Part shown: one piece after another, positions 23,625-36,484 of the stretch
How the letters are laid out: each line of letters opens with the position of its first letter
Numbering within the stretch: position 1 is the stretch's first letter
Assembly (NCBI RefSeq): GCF_945859705.1
Contig: NC_079136.1
Span: forward strand, 41,759,307-41,823,306
Direction: 5' to 3'
DNA length: 64,000 nt
Origin: Episyrphus balteatus
Taxonomy: Eukaryota > Arthropoda > Insecta > Diptera > Syrphidae
Notes under the pieces: generated by a model
Told to the model about the DNA's origin: nothing
What the model saw: the letters and a program-made list of their open reading frames with translations, nothing else
Databases searched by the model: none
Translations under genes and position numbers: made by a program

Positions 23625-23672
23625 TCTAATTCGTTTGTTCACCGTTTGTTCATGTTTGTCCACCCAAAATTT

Positions 23673-24857
23673 GGCGCAGGGACATAAGTCCCCGGGACAT
23701 AAGTCCCGAATTTTTTTTTCGGGACTAATGTCCCACTTTACTGGGACATAAGTCCCGAATCGAATTCGGGAATTATGTCCCACGCTACTGAGACATTAGT
23801 CCCGAAAAATATTTTCGGGACTTATGTCCCACGTATTTTTTTTTTGCATAAATATATCTAAAGAGAGTATTAGAGACTACAGCTGTAGAAATAATAGAAC
23901 CGATATTGTTCTCAGGATATTTTTTTCGTAGTACCTACCAACTCCAATTGAAGGTACAAGTTGTTGGAAAACAAAAGAAAAGTTTGCAAATTTATTGGTT
24001 AGTCGAAATTGCATCGTGACAAAATATAAACAAATGTATAAAGTGAAAGTTTAATAATTGAAATTTGTGATATGATAACCGATATGAGTTCTTACCAGGG
24101 TGAAGCGGAAAAAATTTTCTCATATTCGAATCTCTTTAATTTGCACAACCCAAACGCGAAGCGGAAAAAAATTTTGCCCACGGGAGAATCCATTTTGAGG
24201 TGTGGAAATAAAAATTCGCAAATTCTCCCGTGGGAAAAATTTTTTTCCGCTTCGCGTTTATCGAGTTATAACACAAGCATATCTTTGGAACAAACATTAA
24301 ACTGGCAAAATATTCTCTTTGAAGTTTGAGTTCTATTTTTTTCCTTATCAAACTGAAGTAAGACAAATTTTAAATAAAACTTATTCTTTGAAAAGTTGGA
24401 ATGATATAAAAATCATATTGGTATTATTTCGCTTTAATAAACCGAAACGAGGCACATTCGTTTTTTTTTTTCTGAAAATATATTTACGTGAAAAAGAAAT
24501 AAAGCCAAATGTTGAACAATGGATTTATTTCTCTTTTGAAAATTAAAATTATGCTAATATTCGAAAGACTTCCTTATTACACTTGGGCGTAGGTACCTAT
24601 TTCATGGCACCAAAAAATAACCTTATGGATTACTTAGTACCTATATAAGCATTTATAGTAAAAATATGTATGTAAAATAGTTTTTTCTCTTTTCGGGACT
24701 TATGTCCCATATTCAACTAAAAAATTCAGGACTTTTGTCTCAGTAGGGTGGGACATAATTCCCGAATTGGATTCGGGACTTATGACCCAGTAAAGTGGGA
24801 CATTGAACCCGAAAAAAAATTCGGGACTTGTGTCCCGGGGACTTATGTCCCTGCGCC
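23673..24857. mobile_element. Foldback-like element built of GGGACATAAGTCCC palindromes
   Basis: A 1185 bp element flanked by 9-bp duplications CCAAAATTT (23664-23672 and 24858-24866). Terminal inverted repeats of about 150 bp begin GGCGCAGGGACATAAGTCCC and consist of seven to eight copies per arm of the hyphenated palindrome GGGAC-N4-GTCCC, joined by short linkers such as GAATCGAATTC and ACTTTACT. The central part has a further hairpin (24152-24260, AACGCGAAGCGGAAAAAA). No transposase. The 9-bp duplication and repeat-built arms resemble Foldback elements, but the sequence is unrelated to the 12.5-15.4 kb element. Confidence 0.8.
24152..24260. repeat. Internal hairpin of the GGGACATAAGTCCC element
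   Basis: AACGCGAAGCGGAAAAAA at 24152 pairs with its complement ending at 24260, and GGGAGAAT pairs with ATTCTCCC further in, around a short loop. Arms are about 40 bases. Open frames on both strands through this hairpin are by-products of the symmetry. Confidence 0.8.
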
Positions 24858-25570
24858 CCAAAATTTTCGTTTGTCCACCCTTTAGAGCAAATTCTTTTTT
24901 TTATAGGTATAGACGTATAAAAGCAATTACAATCGTTTGTCCACCAAATAATATTATCGTTTTTCCACCCTCTGTTTAGGGGATATTTAAAAAAAAAAAA
25001 CAAATTTTGCACCGAAAAATTAAAATTTCACTAAACCCACCAAAAATCATTTTTTTCAAAAATTCAAATTGCTGTCGTCTGTCCACCTCGAGTTTAGGAG
25101 GTATTTAAAAACAATTTATTATAGTAACTCCAATACAAAATATATTTTTTTCTTAAATCCAAAAAATTATTTTTTTTTTTTTTCAAAAATTCAAACGGCC
25201 ATCGTTTGTCCACCACGAGAAATGGATTCAAACCAAAAATCATCGTTTGTCCACTCTACGTTTAGGAGAAATTCAAAAAACAAATTTTAAAAATTCTCAT
25301 AAATTATTACGCATACACTACAGTGTATCTACTGAAAATTTCCAAATCCCCAAAACTAACTTTTTTTTTCAAAATTTCAAACGGCAATCATTTGTACACC
25401 TCGAGAAATGGATATAAACAAAAAATCGTCGCTTGTCTACCCTACGTTTAGCAGATATTTAAAAAACAAAATTTGTACTAAAAAACACAAAGTCCCCTAA
25501 AATCCCCAAAAATTGACCACCTCGAGTTCTTTAAGTAAACCAAAAATCGTCGTTTGTACGATTATTTTTC

Positions 25571-28500
25571 ACTGAGAAACAGCTTATCGAAATATCACAA
25601 AAAAAAAAAATCATAAATTTTTATAATATTTTGGGTTACTGTATTTAGTTCATATAAACCGTTTAAGTTAATCTAGTAAGGTACTTTTAATTTTTCAGAA
25701 CAAATTTTGTTTTTTGAATAAGTATCTCCTAAGATTGCCGATTGAATTTTTTAAAAAAAGTTATTTTTGGGGATTTTGAAATTCTCAGTAGATACACTCT
25801 ATATTCCCCTACCCTATATCAAAACCTCCTTGACTATGTGCTTAAGTATGTCCTTGAGAAAATGCTTCAATTCTATAAGTACCTGCGTAAGTACTTGGTG
25901 GAAAGTTACATGACATTTAAGAGGGGATTAAATTAGTTCGCATGAGTCTTAGAAGAAAACAATCTAAGTTACTATCTTTTTCAAATAAATAATTAAATAC
26001 AATTAATAAGTAAGTGCCTCTCAAGGTTTCAAGTGGTATACGTTTTACCAATACCACCTACGTATTGTGATAAAATAGATATCATTCTCTTCCGTCACAG
26101 AAAAAACTAGGTCAATTGACCACTCTCGAGTTCAATAGACGGTATTCGTCGCCAAAAAAATCAAGTATAAAATTAGATGAAATCTATTTTTGTTAGTTTT
26201 GTTAAATTCTTTTTTTGCGAAGATGACTCATTGTGAATGAAATTCAGCAAAAAATATAAAAATTGTATCAACAAACAAATCAAATGTATAATCTTGAGCA
26301 TTAAAAATGTCAACTCGGATTTTCAAACATCTAAATTTTTATGTTAGCCACCTGGCCACTTGTCAAAAACAAAATTGTCAAAACACACCGCGACAAGGAC
26401 ATCATGATGACATTCGAACCTATTACATGGGTAGTTTTGTCGTCAAAATTAATCCGTTAACTTGTATGGCTTCCCACCAAACAAATGGATTTGGATTAAG
26501 TTTGTGGTCTTCATTGTTATTTTTTATTTTATAAAACATAAAACAAAAAAAAAAAACAATTTTTTTTTTCTCACATGGGGGAGAAAAAAAAAACAAATTG
26601 TTTACATGCTTCGTTGACGTTTCCGATGAGGACCGACGACGACCAAGACCTATAGAATAGTGAAGGTTTATATTTCAATTTGTATCGGGTTTTGATTTTG
26701 ATTATCTAGATACCCTCAAACCGAAACTGTGGCAATACAGTTTTGTTCCACTTGGTCGATGTAGGGTTTTATAAGACCGACCGAGGGTTTATATTAAATA
26801 CTTTGACCATATAGCACATTTTGCTTTTGTCTTTTCCGTAAAAAAGGTGTCTTTTTTCATTAATGGGAATTGAAATTGATATGATACCTAATTCGTATCG
26901 CCTTGAAAAGGAATCATTTTCGGAAGTTTTGTTACCTGAAACGGATTTTGCACACAAAAGATAAATCAGATACACGTAACAAACCTACCCACGGATATAA
27001 ATAAAACGAAAAATGAGACTGAATTTTTAATAAATGCGATCTGGGGATTACCTTTACTTGAAGGTGTGTTGTTGTCTTTTGTTATATAATCTTTAATTTC
27101 GATCTTTTTCATTTAAATAATACAAAATATTTTATGAAAATTATGTTTTGAATTTTAATTTTAGTTTTATTCTTCTTTCTTCACTTTTGTTTTTCTTTAA
27201 ATAAGTTAAGAATCAAGGTGGAATAAGGAATAACTTCTAGAGCAAATAGGTAGTCTTAACCGTTGACAAAACAAAGCAAACAGATTTTGATGGTATTATG
27301 ACAGATCACGTAATTATTGATTGAAACTATTAGGAGTGGGAAAATTGACACTTAACTGATTCTTTGAAGGCGATCATTTACCTTTTATAGTTGTCATCAG
27401 TGCATAAAATATTTAGAAAAAAAGGCATATACATAGGTGCAATATTAACAAAATAATATTAAATTTACGTGATTTTATGAAATTATTATATTCGCAATTG
27501 TGATCCTTGTATCTGGACAGGACTATCATTTCAATGAAAGGTAGTGACATGGGTATGTCGTTAAAAGATGTTTCATGCAAATTAAATGCAATTTGTATGA
27601 TTTGCCTCTAGCTTTCTAGGGCTAATTACAGGACCAGGGGCTATAGTTGAGGGTATGCAAAGTTGCTTCTGTGTTTAAAGAAACTTATGGATTTAAAGAG
27701 ACTGGGCTTCTACTTCTATTAAACCTCGTACCTACGCCAAATCCTTTAGTGCGCCCAAGAAGGAGAATTGCACTTCACTTAAAATTTAGGAGCAAGTTAA
27801 AAGGATAAAACTGTAAAAAAAAAATATCTATGACTTTGAACTTAGCATTTTTTTTTTTTGTCTCAAAAACGTGTGGTTTGGCTGCCATTTTGAAAAATGC
27901 GTTTTTGTGATTTTCTCGGCTCCTGTTTATCGTAGAATGGATGTTTTTGTCTTTTTATGTAGAAGAACGTATTTTAAAATTTTTGTATTAGATTCTCTAT
28001 AAAAAGATTCTCTATAAAAAGTTATTATTTTACACTTTTCTTCAGTTTAGGTTCATCTAAGCGAAATAGTTCTCATAATAACATTGATACAACTTTAAAT
28101 TTCCCACATTTGTGTATATTAAGCTTTCTTGTACTTCCAAAACTATTTCAGTGATAACCTGGCGAAATCAATATTTTGGTTGGCTACAATGATAATTCTA
28201 GTGAAGCAAATTTGGGGTGCTGATTTTGAATCCGAAGTCAGAAAAAATTTATTGGCATTATTTTTTGAAATCATGTGTAATAGTTCATTCAGAAAAGTAT
28301 ACCTATTTTGGTTCTTCTGCAAAAAAAAAGTTTAATTTGCTTCATAGTAATATTTCAAAAACAGGAGCTGATAAATTATTTCTGACTTCCAATTCGGCAA
28401 GTCATGTTGTCTTCGTTAAATTTAATGCAAATGTACTAGTTTTCGAGTTTTTTCAACTTAAATAGCCATTTTTCACTTTAGTGGGCGGGGAAGTGGGCGG

Positions 28501-31055
28501 AATTTACTGGTGTTGATTTATCTTCTTATTTCCTATTATTCCTGAAAATTTCATTAAAAACGCTCCAAGAGATTTTACAGAGTTTTTTTTTCCACTCTCC
28601 CATACAAGGTTCCCTACTGTGCGCCATGCAGTAAAATAGAACTTATTTTCAAAAAAAAAAAAATATTACGGCGACAGATTCCCGCCATTTTTTCTTTTAT
28701 TTTCCATTTCCTACTTAATAGTAAGAAAACTCAAAATAGCGCATCGATATTCTGTCGAGACAAAACGATCGCCGTAAGTACTTTTGAAAAAAAGTTCATT
28801 TTTAGTTGGTGGGAGTCAAGTTCGGGGCCAAGTAGGTACAAGTTATTTCAAATTTTCCAAATTATTTTTGGACTTTAATGCACTTTCAAAAATGCAATAG
28901 AGCCCGAAATTTCGTCGTGGTGTGATCTCTCCAACCTCTCTTTGCAGGATTAATTCAAAAACATGATCTGCTTAAGAAAGATAAAAATAAAATAAAACAG
29001 GATACAGATTTGACTTAACTCTGTGCTACATAACGGTAAAACGCTTTCATTAGCATTATTTTATGTTATGGTGGGTAAACTTTATTTTTGTATTAGGTTA
29101 GGTACCTACATTTTTTAATTTCTTCATTCAAAGAACCATTTTAATTTTTGTATACCTAATAAAATTGCATTTTTCAGGTTTTCTCTATATTCTACTATTT
29201 GAAGAAGAATCACTTAAGAATCAATTTAATCGATTTGGCGGTCAAAACATTGTTAGGAAATCGATATCTTTCTATTATGAAGAATTTTGTTTCTCATTAC
29301 ATAACCATAATGTTCTTCAATTAACTAAATTGAAAAATATTTAAATTCCAATTTCCCTTTCAATTGAATGAAATTTTCAAACTCAATACCTACTTATTAA
29401 TAAAACATTCAATCAAGGCCATTTCAATTTGGAATCTAGTTAACAGTTTATTCATTCAAAATAAAAACTAAACAATACAAAATAGCTAATCACATTTAAG
29501 TTGAATGAAATAAAAACACCCATAAATTTGTGAGGGTGCAAAAAAATAGTTTAGGGGAAGTAGTATTTACTACATCTGACATACAAAAAAAATGTTTAGA
29601 TCATCTGCCCACACTACAGACGCACTTTAAAATGATACGCATCATAACCATACTCATTCTCGTAAAGATTTATACAAACATGCCGGGTAGATTGCGGCAA
29701 AATTTGCTGACAGTACATGCACTACCGCACATGCCCCCAGATTCAATGCAGTAGTTTTGCAAACATCCATCGCATCGCCCAACACCAGACATACCAGACA
29801 CAATCAAATTGAAAAAAAGGATGATTTGGACACATGGGTAGTAGAGATGAGAGAGGAAAGTGTTAATATAACAAACAGCTGACATGAAAATGCAAACAGG
29901 GCTTAGCGAATAATTTCATTGTTTGTTACCATTCAAATGGGAATTTTCAATATTACCAGCTGGCCTTCCTGTCTGCATTGATTTTGTTTTTCTTTTTCTC
30001 ATTGATTGATTTAGATCAGATATTGATTTCAAAGTCATTAGCAATTAATAGGGGGTATAGAAACTTGACACTCGTAGTAAAAAGATTTTTAAAAGTTTCA
30101 AATACTTTAAAGAATTCATAAAGATTTTAATGCTTGAAGTACAATTTTCCGGCATTTTCTATTCGAATTATATTTCCGGCAGATAATATCTTAGGGAAAC
30201 AGTTGAAATGTATTTATAAGAAGAGTTCTTTTTTTAATGTCCAGTTCTGAAGCTGTACTACCAGTAGATTTATACTTCAAACTTACATATTTCAATTTAA
30301 TAGTGGAAGATTGCGTTGCTAGCCCTATTAAGCTTTAAGACAACTTAAGAAAAAATTACCAGAAATTATGGAAAATAGCTAAGCGAGAGTTAGTTATCGC
30401 AACTGATCTTACTCCAGTTAACTGAAAAACTAAATGAATACAAAATACCCAACAAACTCATTATCCTCGATTTAAAGTGTACTTACACCTTCTAACTGCA
30501 ACCAGCTAACTCCACATAGGTAAATATGATTTCAAAAATTATTTAAAAATGCAAAAAGATTTCAAATATTATCAATTTTTTTTACATTAGTAGTACTTAA
30601 TACTTATTGCTTCTAAAAATAAAATGCACGACTGAGTCGTACGTACTTGCTCTTGCAGTTCAAAGTATTTTATGTTAGTTTGTAAGACCAGGTTTTTGTC
30701 CTTGATGTTTGTGGGTGTGACTACACACTATTGTGTAGTATCAGTTCTCAAATTATCTGTCACAAATCTAGAAATCGCAGCTTTGTTTATTTATTCCGAG
30801 GCACTTATACTGTCCGAAGACCGCAGTAAACGTTGAACAGATAAACAAAAGAAAATTGAATCACCAACAAAGATGAACGAAAAGACGTTTTGTTGTATTT
30901 TCAAATATAAATATAAACTATTTTATTAATAAAATAATTGATACATTTAAGTTACTTTAAATCAAATGAGTTGGCAACCATAAACGTAGTTGAATTAATT
31001 TTTATTAAATTATTTAGGCGCTTTAAACAAAAACGTCGTAAATAATAAAAAATAA
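25571..31055. other. Long AT-rich non-coding stretch
   Basis: No supported genes. Visible items are a small A/T hairpin near 26541-26602, a tandem duplicate AAAGATTCTCTAT near 28005, GTGGGCGGGGAAGTGGGCGG at 28481 (resembling a dispersed insect repeat), an inverted copy of the CGTGCGACCCAGTCGTGCAT end motif near 30620-30652, and a hairpin ACTACACA-N-TATTGTGTAGT at 30720. The frame at 29530-29754 has no recognisable domain. It is presumed intron of the minus-strand gene. Confidence 0.4.
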
Positions 31056-33801
31056 CACTGTGCAAGTTTTTTGAAAAAAATTTTTGAGACAGGCACGCGA
31101 TTAACTGTTTCGCCCTATTTCGGACCCGAGAAATCCATTGCCATCATTAGTTTTTCGATTTATCGGTACGACTTCGAACAAAATTTTTTTTGAAAGTTTT
31201 TTTCAATTATTTTGAGATTTTTACACTGTTTTTAGTCATTTTTCAATCAAAAACAATGTTTATATTGCTATAATCCAGTCAAATAAGGGTTTAACCTCGG
31301 AATGAATGTTAGTAGAAATTTGTTTTGCTCAATATCTTCCTTTTGCCATTCTATAACATATCACAAAAGTCTAGAAAAATCTCATGTCCGCTTGTAGCGA
31401 TTTCAAGGTCAAATCGCGAAATGGAGATTTTCAAAATTAGCAGAAATAGGCTATGGTACTATATACACATATGATACATGATGTCAAGGTATTTTTTAAT
31501 GCTGATTCCAAAAAATCTAAAATCAAGACAATCTGACGTCTCTGGAAAAAGTTATACCTGTTTTTCATCTGTCAACTCATATTATTATAACAGTTGCAAA
31601 CTTACTGCCGAAAAACCCTTAAAAGTTATGGTAGATGAACCAAATTTTGCATGAAGATTTTAGAACCCATCATTATTAAAAATCAAAACAATCCATTACA
31701 AAAAATATATATACCTACGAAATAATAGTATTTTTTGATGGAGGGGCAAATTTTAGGATATGCACTAAAGAAGATCCTTGTTCATCTTAGGAATAAGTGC
31801 TAATAGGCTAATTTTTTCATTTTAATCTTTGTTTGGATATTCTTTAACTACCCTCAAAAATCTAAAAAAATCTCATGTCCGCAAGTCCTAATTTTCTTGG
31901 TTTGAAAATAAGGTGCAGATTTTAAAAAATTAATAAGAAAAGTTTAAATTTTTATATGTATACCAACATAAGCGACATGATTTAGAGGTATTTTTTAACA
32001 CTTATTCCAACAAAACTCACAAACAAGTCAACCTGACCATCCCTGAAAAGTAATGCACCTTATTCATGTTGATCTGACACAAATATCTGAAGTGTAGTTT
32101 TTCAATTTTTTAAAATCTGCACCTTATCTTCAAACCAAGAAAATTAGGACTTGCGGACATGAGATTTTTTTAGATTTTTGAGGGTAGTTAAAGAATATCC
32201 AAACAAAGATTAAAATGAAAAAATTAGCCTATTAGCACTTATTCCTAAGATGAACAAGGATCTTCTTTAGTGCATATCCTAAAATTTGCCCCTCCATCAA
32301 AAAATACTATTATTTCGTAGGTATATATATTTTTTGTAATGGATTGTTTTGATTTTTAATAATGATGGGTTCTAAAATCTTCATGCAAAATTTGGTTCAT
32401 CTACCATAACTTTTAAGGGTTTTTCGGCAGTAAGTTTGCAACTGTTATAATAATATGAGTTGACAGATGAAAAACAGGTATAACTTTTTCCAGAGACGTC
32501 AGATTGTCTTGATTTTAGATTTTTTGGAATCAGCATTAAAAAATACCTTGACATCATGTATCATATGTGTATATAGTACCATAGCCTATTTCTGCTAATT
32601 TTGAAAATCTCCATTTCGCGATTTGACCTTGAAATCGCTACAAGCGGACATGAGATTTTTCTAGACTTTTGAGATATGTTATAGAATGGCAAAAGGAAGA
32701 TATTGAGCAAAAAAAATTTCTACTAACATTCATTCCGAGATTTACCCCTTTTTTCTCCCTATTTTACTGTATTACTAATAATTCTGCTCAAACGTTATTT
32801 GCTACATTGTAAACAATTTTGAACAATTTATTTGAAAGTTTAGTGATTTTTTTTGAAATTTTTTTTAAAAAAATCGGAATTTTTTACATTGTTATCGTTT
32901 TTTCGCTGTTTTTATTCTCTTTTGCACAAACACATAGCATGTTTTCCATTAAAAATTAATTTAACTGTTAATTTAGTGTTGGTTAAACTTCGACAGTTTA
33001 TCGATATCATCGATAACAAAAAAAATATCGAGTATATCGATACTTCACAAAACTATCGATAGTTTCAATACTTCCAAATTATTTTACCACAAGGCTACCG
33101 ATATTATCGATAGCTTTGAAGTTAATTAAACACAATTTGAACTACAAGTTAAGTTTTCGTTTGACATTGGATGTAAACAACGAATTAACATAGTGTTTGG
33201 TAGATATCGATAGTTTCCATTGTCGATTGTATCGATAGTTTTAAGAAAAAACTATCGATAATATCGGTAGCCTTGTGGTATAATAATTTGGAAGTATTGA
33301 AACTATCGATAGTTTTGTGAAGTATCGATATACTCGATATTTTTTTGTTATCGATGCTATCGATAGTATGTCAAAGTTTAACCAACACTAAATTAACAGT
33401 TAAATTAATTTTTAATTTAAAACATGCTATGTATTTGTGCAAAAGAGAACAAAAACAGCGAAAAAACAATAACAATGTAAAAAATTTCGATTTTTTTTAA
33501 ATTTTTTCAAAAAAAATCACTAAACTTTCAAATAAATTGTTCAAAATTGTTTACAATGTCTTTCTACTGGTAGCAAATAACGTTTGAGCAGAATTATAAG
33601 CAATATAAACAATGTTTTTGATTGAAAAATGACTAAAAACAGTGGAAAATTCTCAAAATAATTGAAAAAACTTTCAAAAAAAAATTTGTTCGAAGTCGTC
33701 CCGATAAATCGAAAAACTAATGATGCCAATGGATTTCTCGGGTCCGAAATATGGCGAAACAGTTATTCGCGCGCCTGTCAAGAATTTCGACTTGCACAGT
33801 G
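31056..33801. mobile_element. Large foldback element with TATCGAT cluster, disrupted by a second foldback
   Basis: Outer ends CACTGTGCAAG (31056) and CTTGCACAGTG (to 33801) are inverted copies with TAA on both sides. The right arm (about 33250-33801) is continuous. Its left counterpart is in two parts, 31056-31274 and about 32778-33113, separated by another inverted-repeat element. The inner loop is about 33114-33249. ATCGAT-type palindromes are dense in the inner arms (at least ten in 33000-33365). No coding sequence. The TAA flank would suit a PIF/Harbinger-type 3-bp duplication but could be chance. Confidence 0.75.
31275..32770. mobile_element. Nested long-arm foldback element
   Basis: Arms of about 650 bp (about 31275-31932 and 32103-32770) are near-identical inverted copies around a ~170-base loop, for example TCTCATGTCCGCAAGTCCTA at 31873 and its complement at 32146. 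The ends near CCAGTCAAATAAGGG and the inverted CAGTAAAATAGGG are less well conserved, so exact termini are uncertain. It interrupts the left arm of the 31056-33801 element: the intact right arm reads straight through ATTGCTTATAATTCTGC where the left arm is broken. No coding sequence. Confidence 0.75.
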
Positions 33802-36099
33802 TAATTAAACGATTTAAGGTTCACCTACAACTGGTGTAATATTTTTTTGAGAACATTAGCGCTAGGCAACATTTGCTCAATGAAATATCAAACAAGAGTG
33901 ATTTATTTTGAATCATGCTCTGCCTTTTATATGATTTTTTTGAAACAATTTTAAATCAATGAAATTTAAAAAAACATAAACTATTTTAAAGTGTGATTAA
34001 ACATGAAGTATTAATTTTGAATAAACAATGATTTCAATGATTAATTTTTACAAAATTGAACATTGAAATGAAAATTATAAGTATTAACAGAAAATAAATG
34101 TCTTATAACTTAATTAAAAAAAAAAGAAGGAATTTTTAGAAAAAATTATTGAAATTTGTTGAAACCGTTTAAAAAAAAATATTTTTTATAGGTAAAAACA
34201 AATTTTCTAAAAATTTTCAAAATATATTTTCAATTTTTCCGGGGTAGCTGCCCTTCCTTTTTAAACTTGGTCAAAAAGTTAAGTTTGTATCAATAACTGT
34301 TATAGGATTAAGAGTCTACAAAACTTTCTTAATGAAAGGATATTTTTTTAAGAAAAAATGACAGTCATAAATTAGTACCAAACAATTTTGACAAAAGTGG
34401 TGTCTTCAGTGAAAATTAGTACAAATCTTTAGTTTACCAAGAATCTAAGAAGTTAGTTTTTTTTGCAGAAACATATGGAAAATTCACGATAAGTCAAAAA
34501 AAAAAATTTACTAAACATTTTTTTGTGTTTGCGAATTTAACTTGTCTATAATAATTTAATTTATCTATAATAATATTTATTTTATTACATACATACAAAA
34601 TTCAAAATTGTATGGAAGCGATTTAAACTGTTTCATTATATTTCAGAATGAGTGAATCCTTGAGTATAACCAATCGAAGGCGGCATTAGAAAATCTATTT
34701 AATTTTTGTCTAATTAATAAGGATAGAACTTGAAAAGGGCCAGTAAATTAACTGTCCCACCCGTGACGATTGAATCTCCTAATTATTATTGATTACTTTC
34801 CTTTAGTTTGAATTTCCATATCTCTGGAAGGATCATGCCCACTATACACTGTTGCGTGCTGCAAAAAAAAAACACAGAAATACTTTTCTTCTGTATTTTT
34901 TTTATGAAATACTTAAAACAGGGATGTTCCAAATTTCATTTTTTTTTATTTGTTTCTTTAAATCAAACTAATACTTGTCACCGAGTCAGCTGCAAATTTG
35001 GTACCACTAAAAGACAAATTCTTATGAAAATAAGAACACTGTTTTTATCTGTGCAAAATCAATTTCGTTAGGAGCGAAATTTAGATTAAAGGTGAATGGT
35101 AATAGTAAAAACTTCATCACAGAGGTCAAAAATCCTTTTCAAAATTACAAAAAAAATAAACTATTAAGCAATTTCAAAAGTGTTATTATTAAAAAAAAAA
35201 CTAAATTTTGTTTTAAATGCAAAAGAAAAATTTTACATTTCTTTCCCACAAATCATGACCTAAAGTCAAACTTTTCTTCAACATCCACCGCTACACACTT
35301 TTCGAACAAAAAAAAAACTATTATTTTTGCTGACCAAAGTTACTCGTCATTGAAAAACATCATCTTCCACAACAACAACAACAAAAAACACATGAAAAGG
35401 ATTTCTTTTTCCATGGGTGTGTTAAGCAAACTGATTTTGTTTTGTCCCAGGAATAGAATCCAGCTAAAATACCTCCTTGATAGAAATAGAAAAAACAAAA
35501 CGAATAGAGCACACACACCACTTGTTTATACAAAAACAACACAAAACAAAAAAACAACAACAAGTTGGCACTCATGACGTATGTCCTTTACAGAGCTCCA
35601 AGTGCTGCACCAGCACTATGAATGTCCTTGTACTTTTTCTCCAAATCGATAAATACCTACTCCACTTTCGAAGCAACTCCGACAATAAAAAAATGTCTCA
35701 CAGGGATCAATGGGGTTTATTGAATTTTCCAATTTAGTTATACTTATTTTTAGTTTGAACTTATTTACCGGTCAAAGGTCTACATTATTTTAAGTTCTAA
35801 TTTTAAAAATATCATTGCCAAAAATAACGTTTTTCAGGCATGACAGTATCTAGTAAAAAAAAAAATGTTATCACATTGATTACCTCACTTTTCAAATAGA
35901 AAAGGGCTCAATTCATCACAACCGATATGAACTAAATTGAGGAAATGACCATGAAAAGTTCATATCACAAAATAATGTTGGCTATAAGCAAAGATATATT
36001 CGAATACGCAGATACGCACTCAAGTGATTATATTCGTGTCAAAGATAAATTTGTAATTTATAATATTTTCAACACAAAAAAAACAAGAAATTAACTAAC
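33802..36099. other. AT-rich sequence with A-rich open frame, non-coding
   Basis: GAATGAGTGAATC...CCAATCGAA near 34646 also occurs at about 57777, so another dispersed repeat fragment is present. A long but low-complexity Lys/Asn-rich frame at 35092-35577 lies in A-rich sequence and shows no domain. The last part is intron just downstream of the non-coding exon at 36100-36484. Confidence 0.4.
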
Positions 36100-36484
36100 C
36101 TGAACGGAAAAGCGACTAATTGGCCGGATTACAATTGAAAAAGTATTCACACACGTTATAGGCACGTTATAGGTGCATTAAAGAAGCACTTTTGTATTTT
36201 GTTGGGACACACTTCTATTCCAATTTTTTTCCACCAATCTTAAAAAAATTTTCAATTCACAAAACCATGAGGAAAAGAGGTGAACTTTTTTGTGCTCAAA
36301 AAGAGGCTATTGAAGGGAAGTTATAAAATTAAAACAAACAACAAAATAGTAAACCATAAAAATCGCATAGAGACGTTATAAGAGACTACAAGTTGCGGTT
36401 CCACTAGTACTAGAATAGCGTACTCTTTACCGACTCTACTACAGACACCACACGACCGACGGGCTCGAATTCTAGCTGTAAACT
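36100..36484 (-). other. Putative non-coding first exon of the minus-strand gene
   Basis: The exon runs from the Inr transcription start (36484) to a splice donor CCGTTCAG|GTTAGTTAA at 36100 on the minus strand, 385 bases. Its first ATG opens only a short frame (about 15 codons, MRFLWFTILLFVLIL), so it is best read as 5' leader with an upstream ORF. The sequence is not repetitive, in contrast to its surroundings. The next exon is proposed at 10709-10466, giving a 25.4 kb first intron, as is common for insect developmental genes. The join is inference; the promoter and donor are seen. Confidence 0.5.

Larger units (their letters stand above)
23625..25570. repeat. Degenerate TCGTTTGTCCACC tandem array split by a transposon
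   Basis: The motif CGTTTGTCCACC and close variants occur near 23633, 23655, 24871, 24934, 24954, 25074, 25200, 25244, 25388, 25428 and 25548. They are separated by blocks like TTTAGGAGATATTTAAAAAACAA. The element at 23673-24857 was inserted into the array, duplicating nine bases. Unit length is irregular, with several indels. It is not a CRISPR array: spacing is irregular and repeats are degenerate. Confidence 0.7.

Noticed and set aside
23425..23783. Overlapping open frames on both strands (108 and 99 codons)
   Set aside because: Both run through the palindromic GGGACATAAGTCCC arm, where one strand mirrors the other; no protein family resemblance.
29530..29885. Open frames of 71-74 codons on both strands
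   Set aside because: No domain, start context or splice sites; comparable frames occur by chance throughout the window.
35092..35577. 161-codon open frame on the plus strand
   Set aside because: It starts without a clear ATG context, lies in A-rich sequence, encodes mostly Lys/Asn/Ser/Thr runs, and has no recognisable domain or splice context; best explained by base composition.
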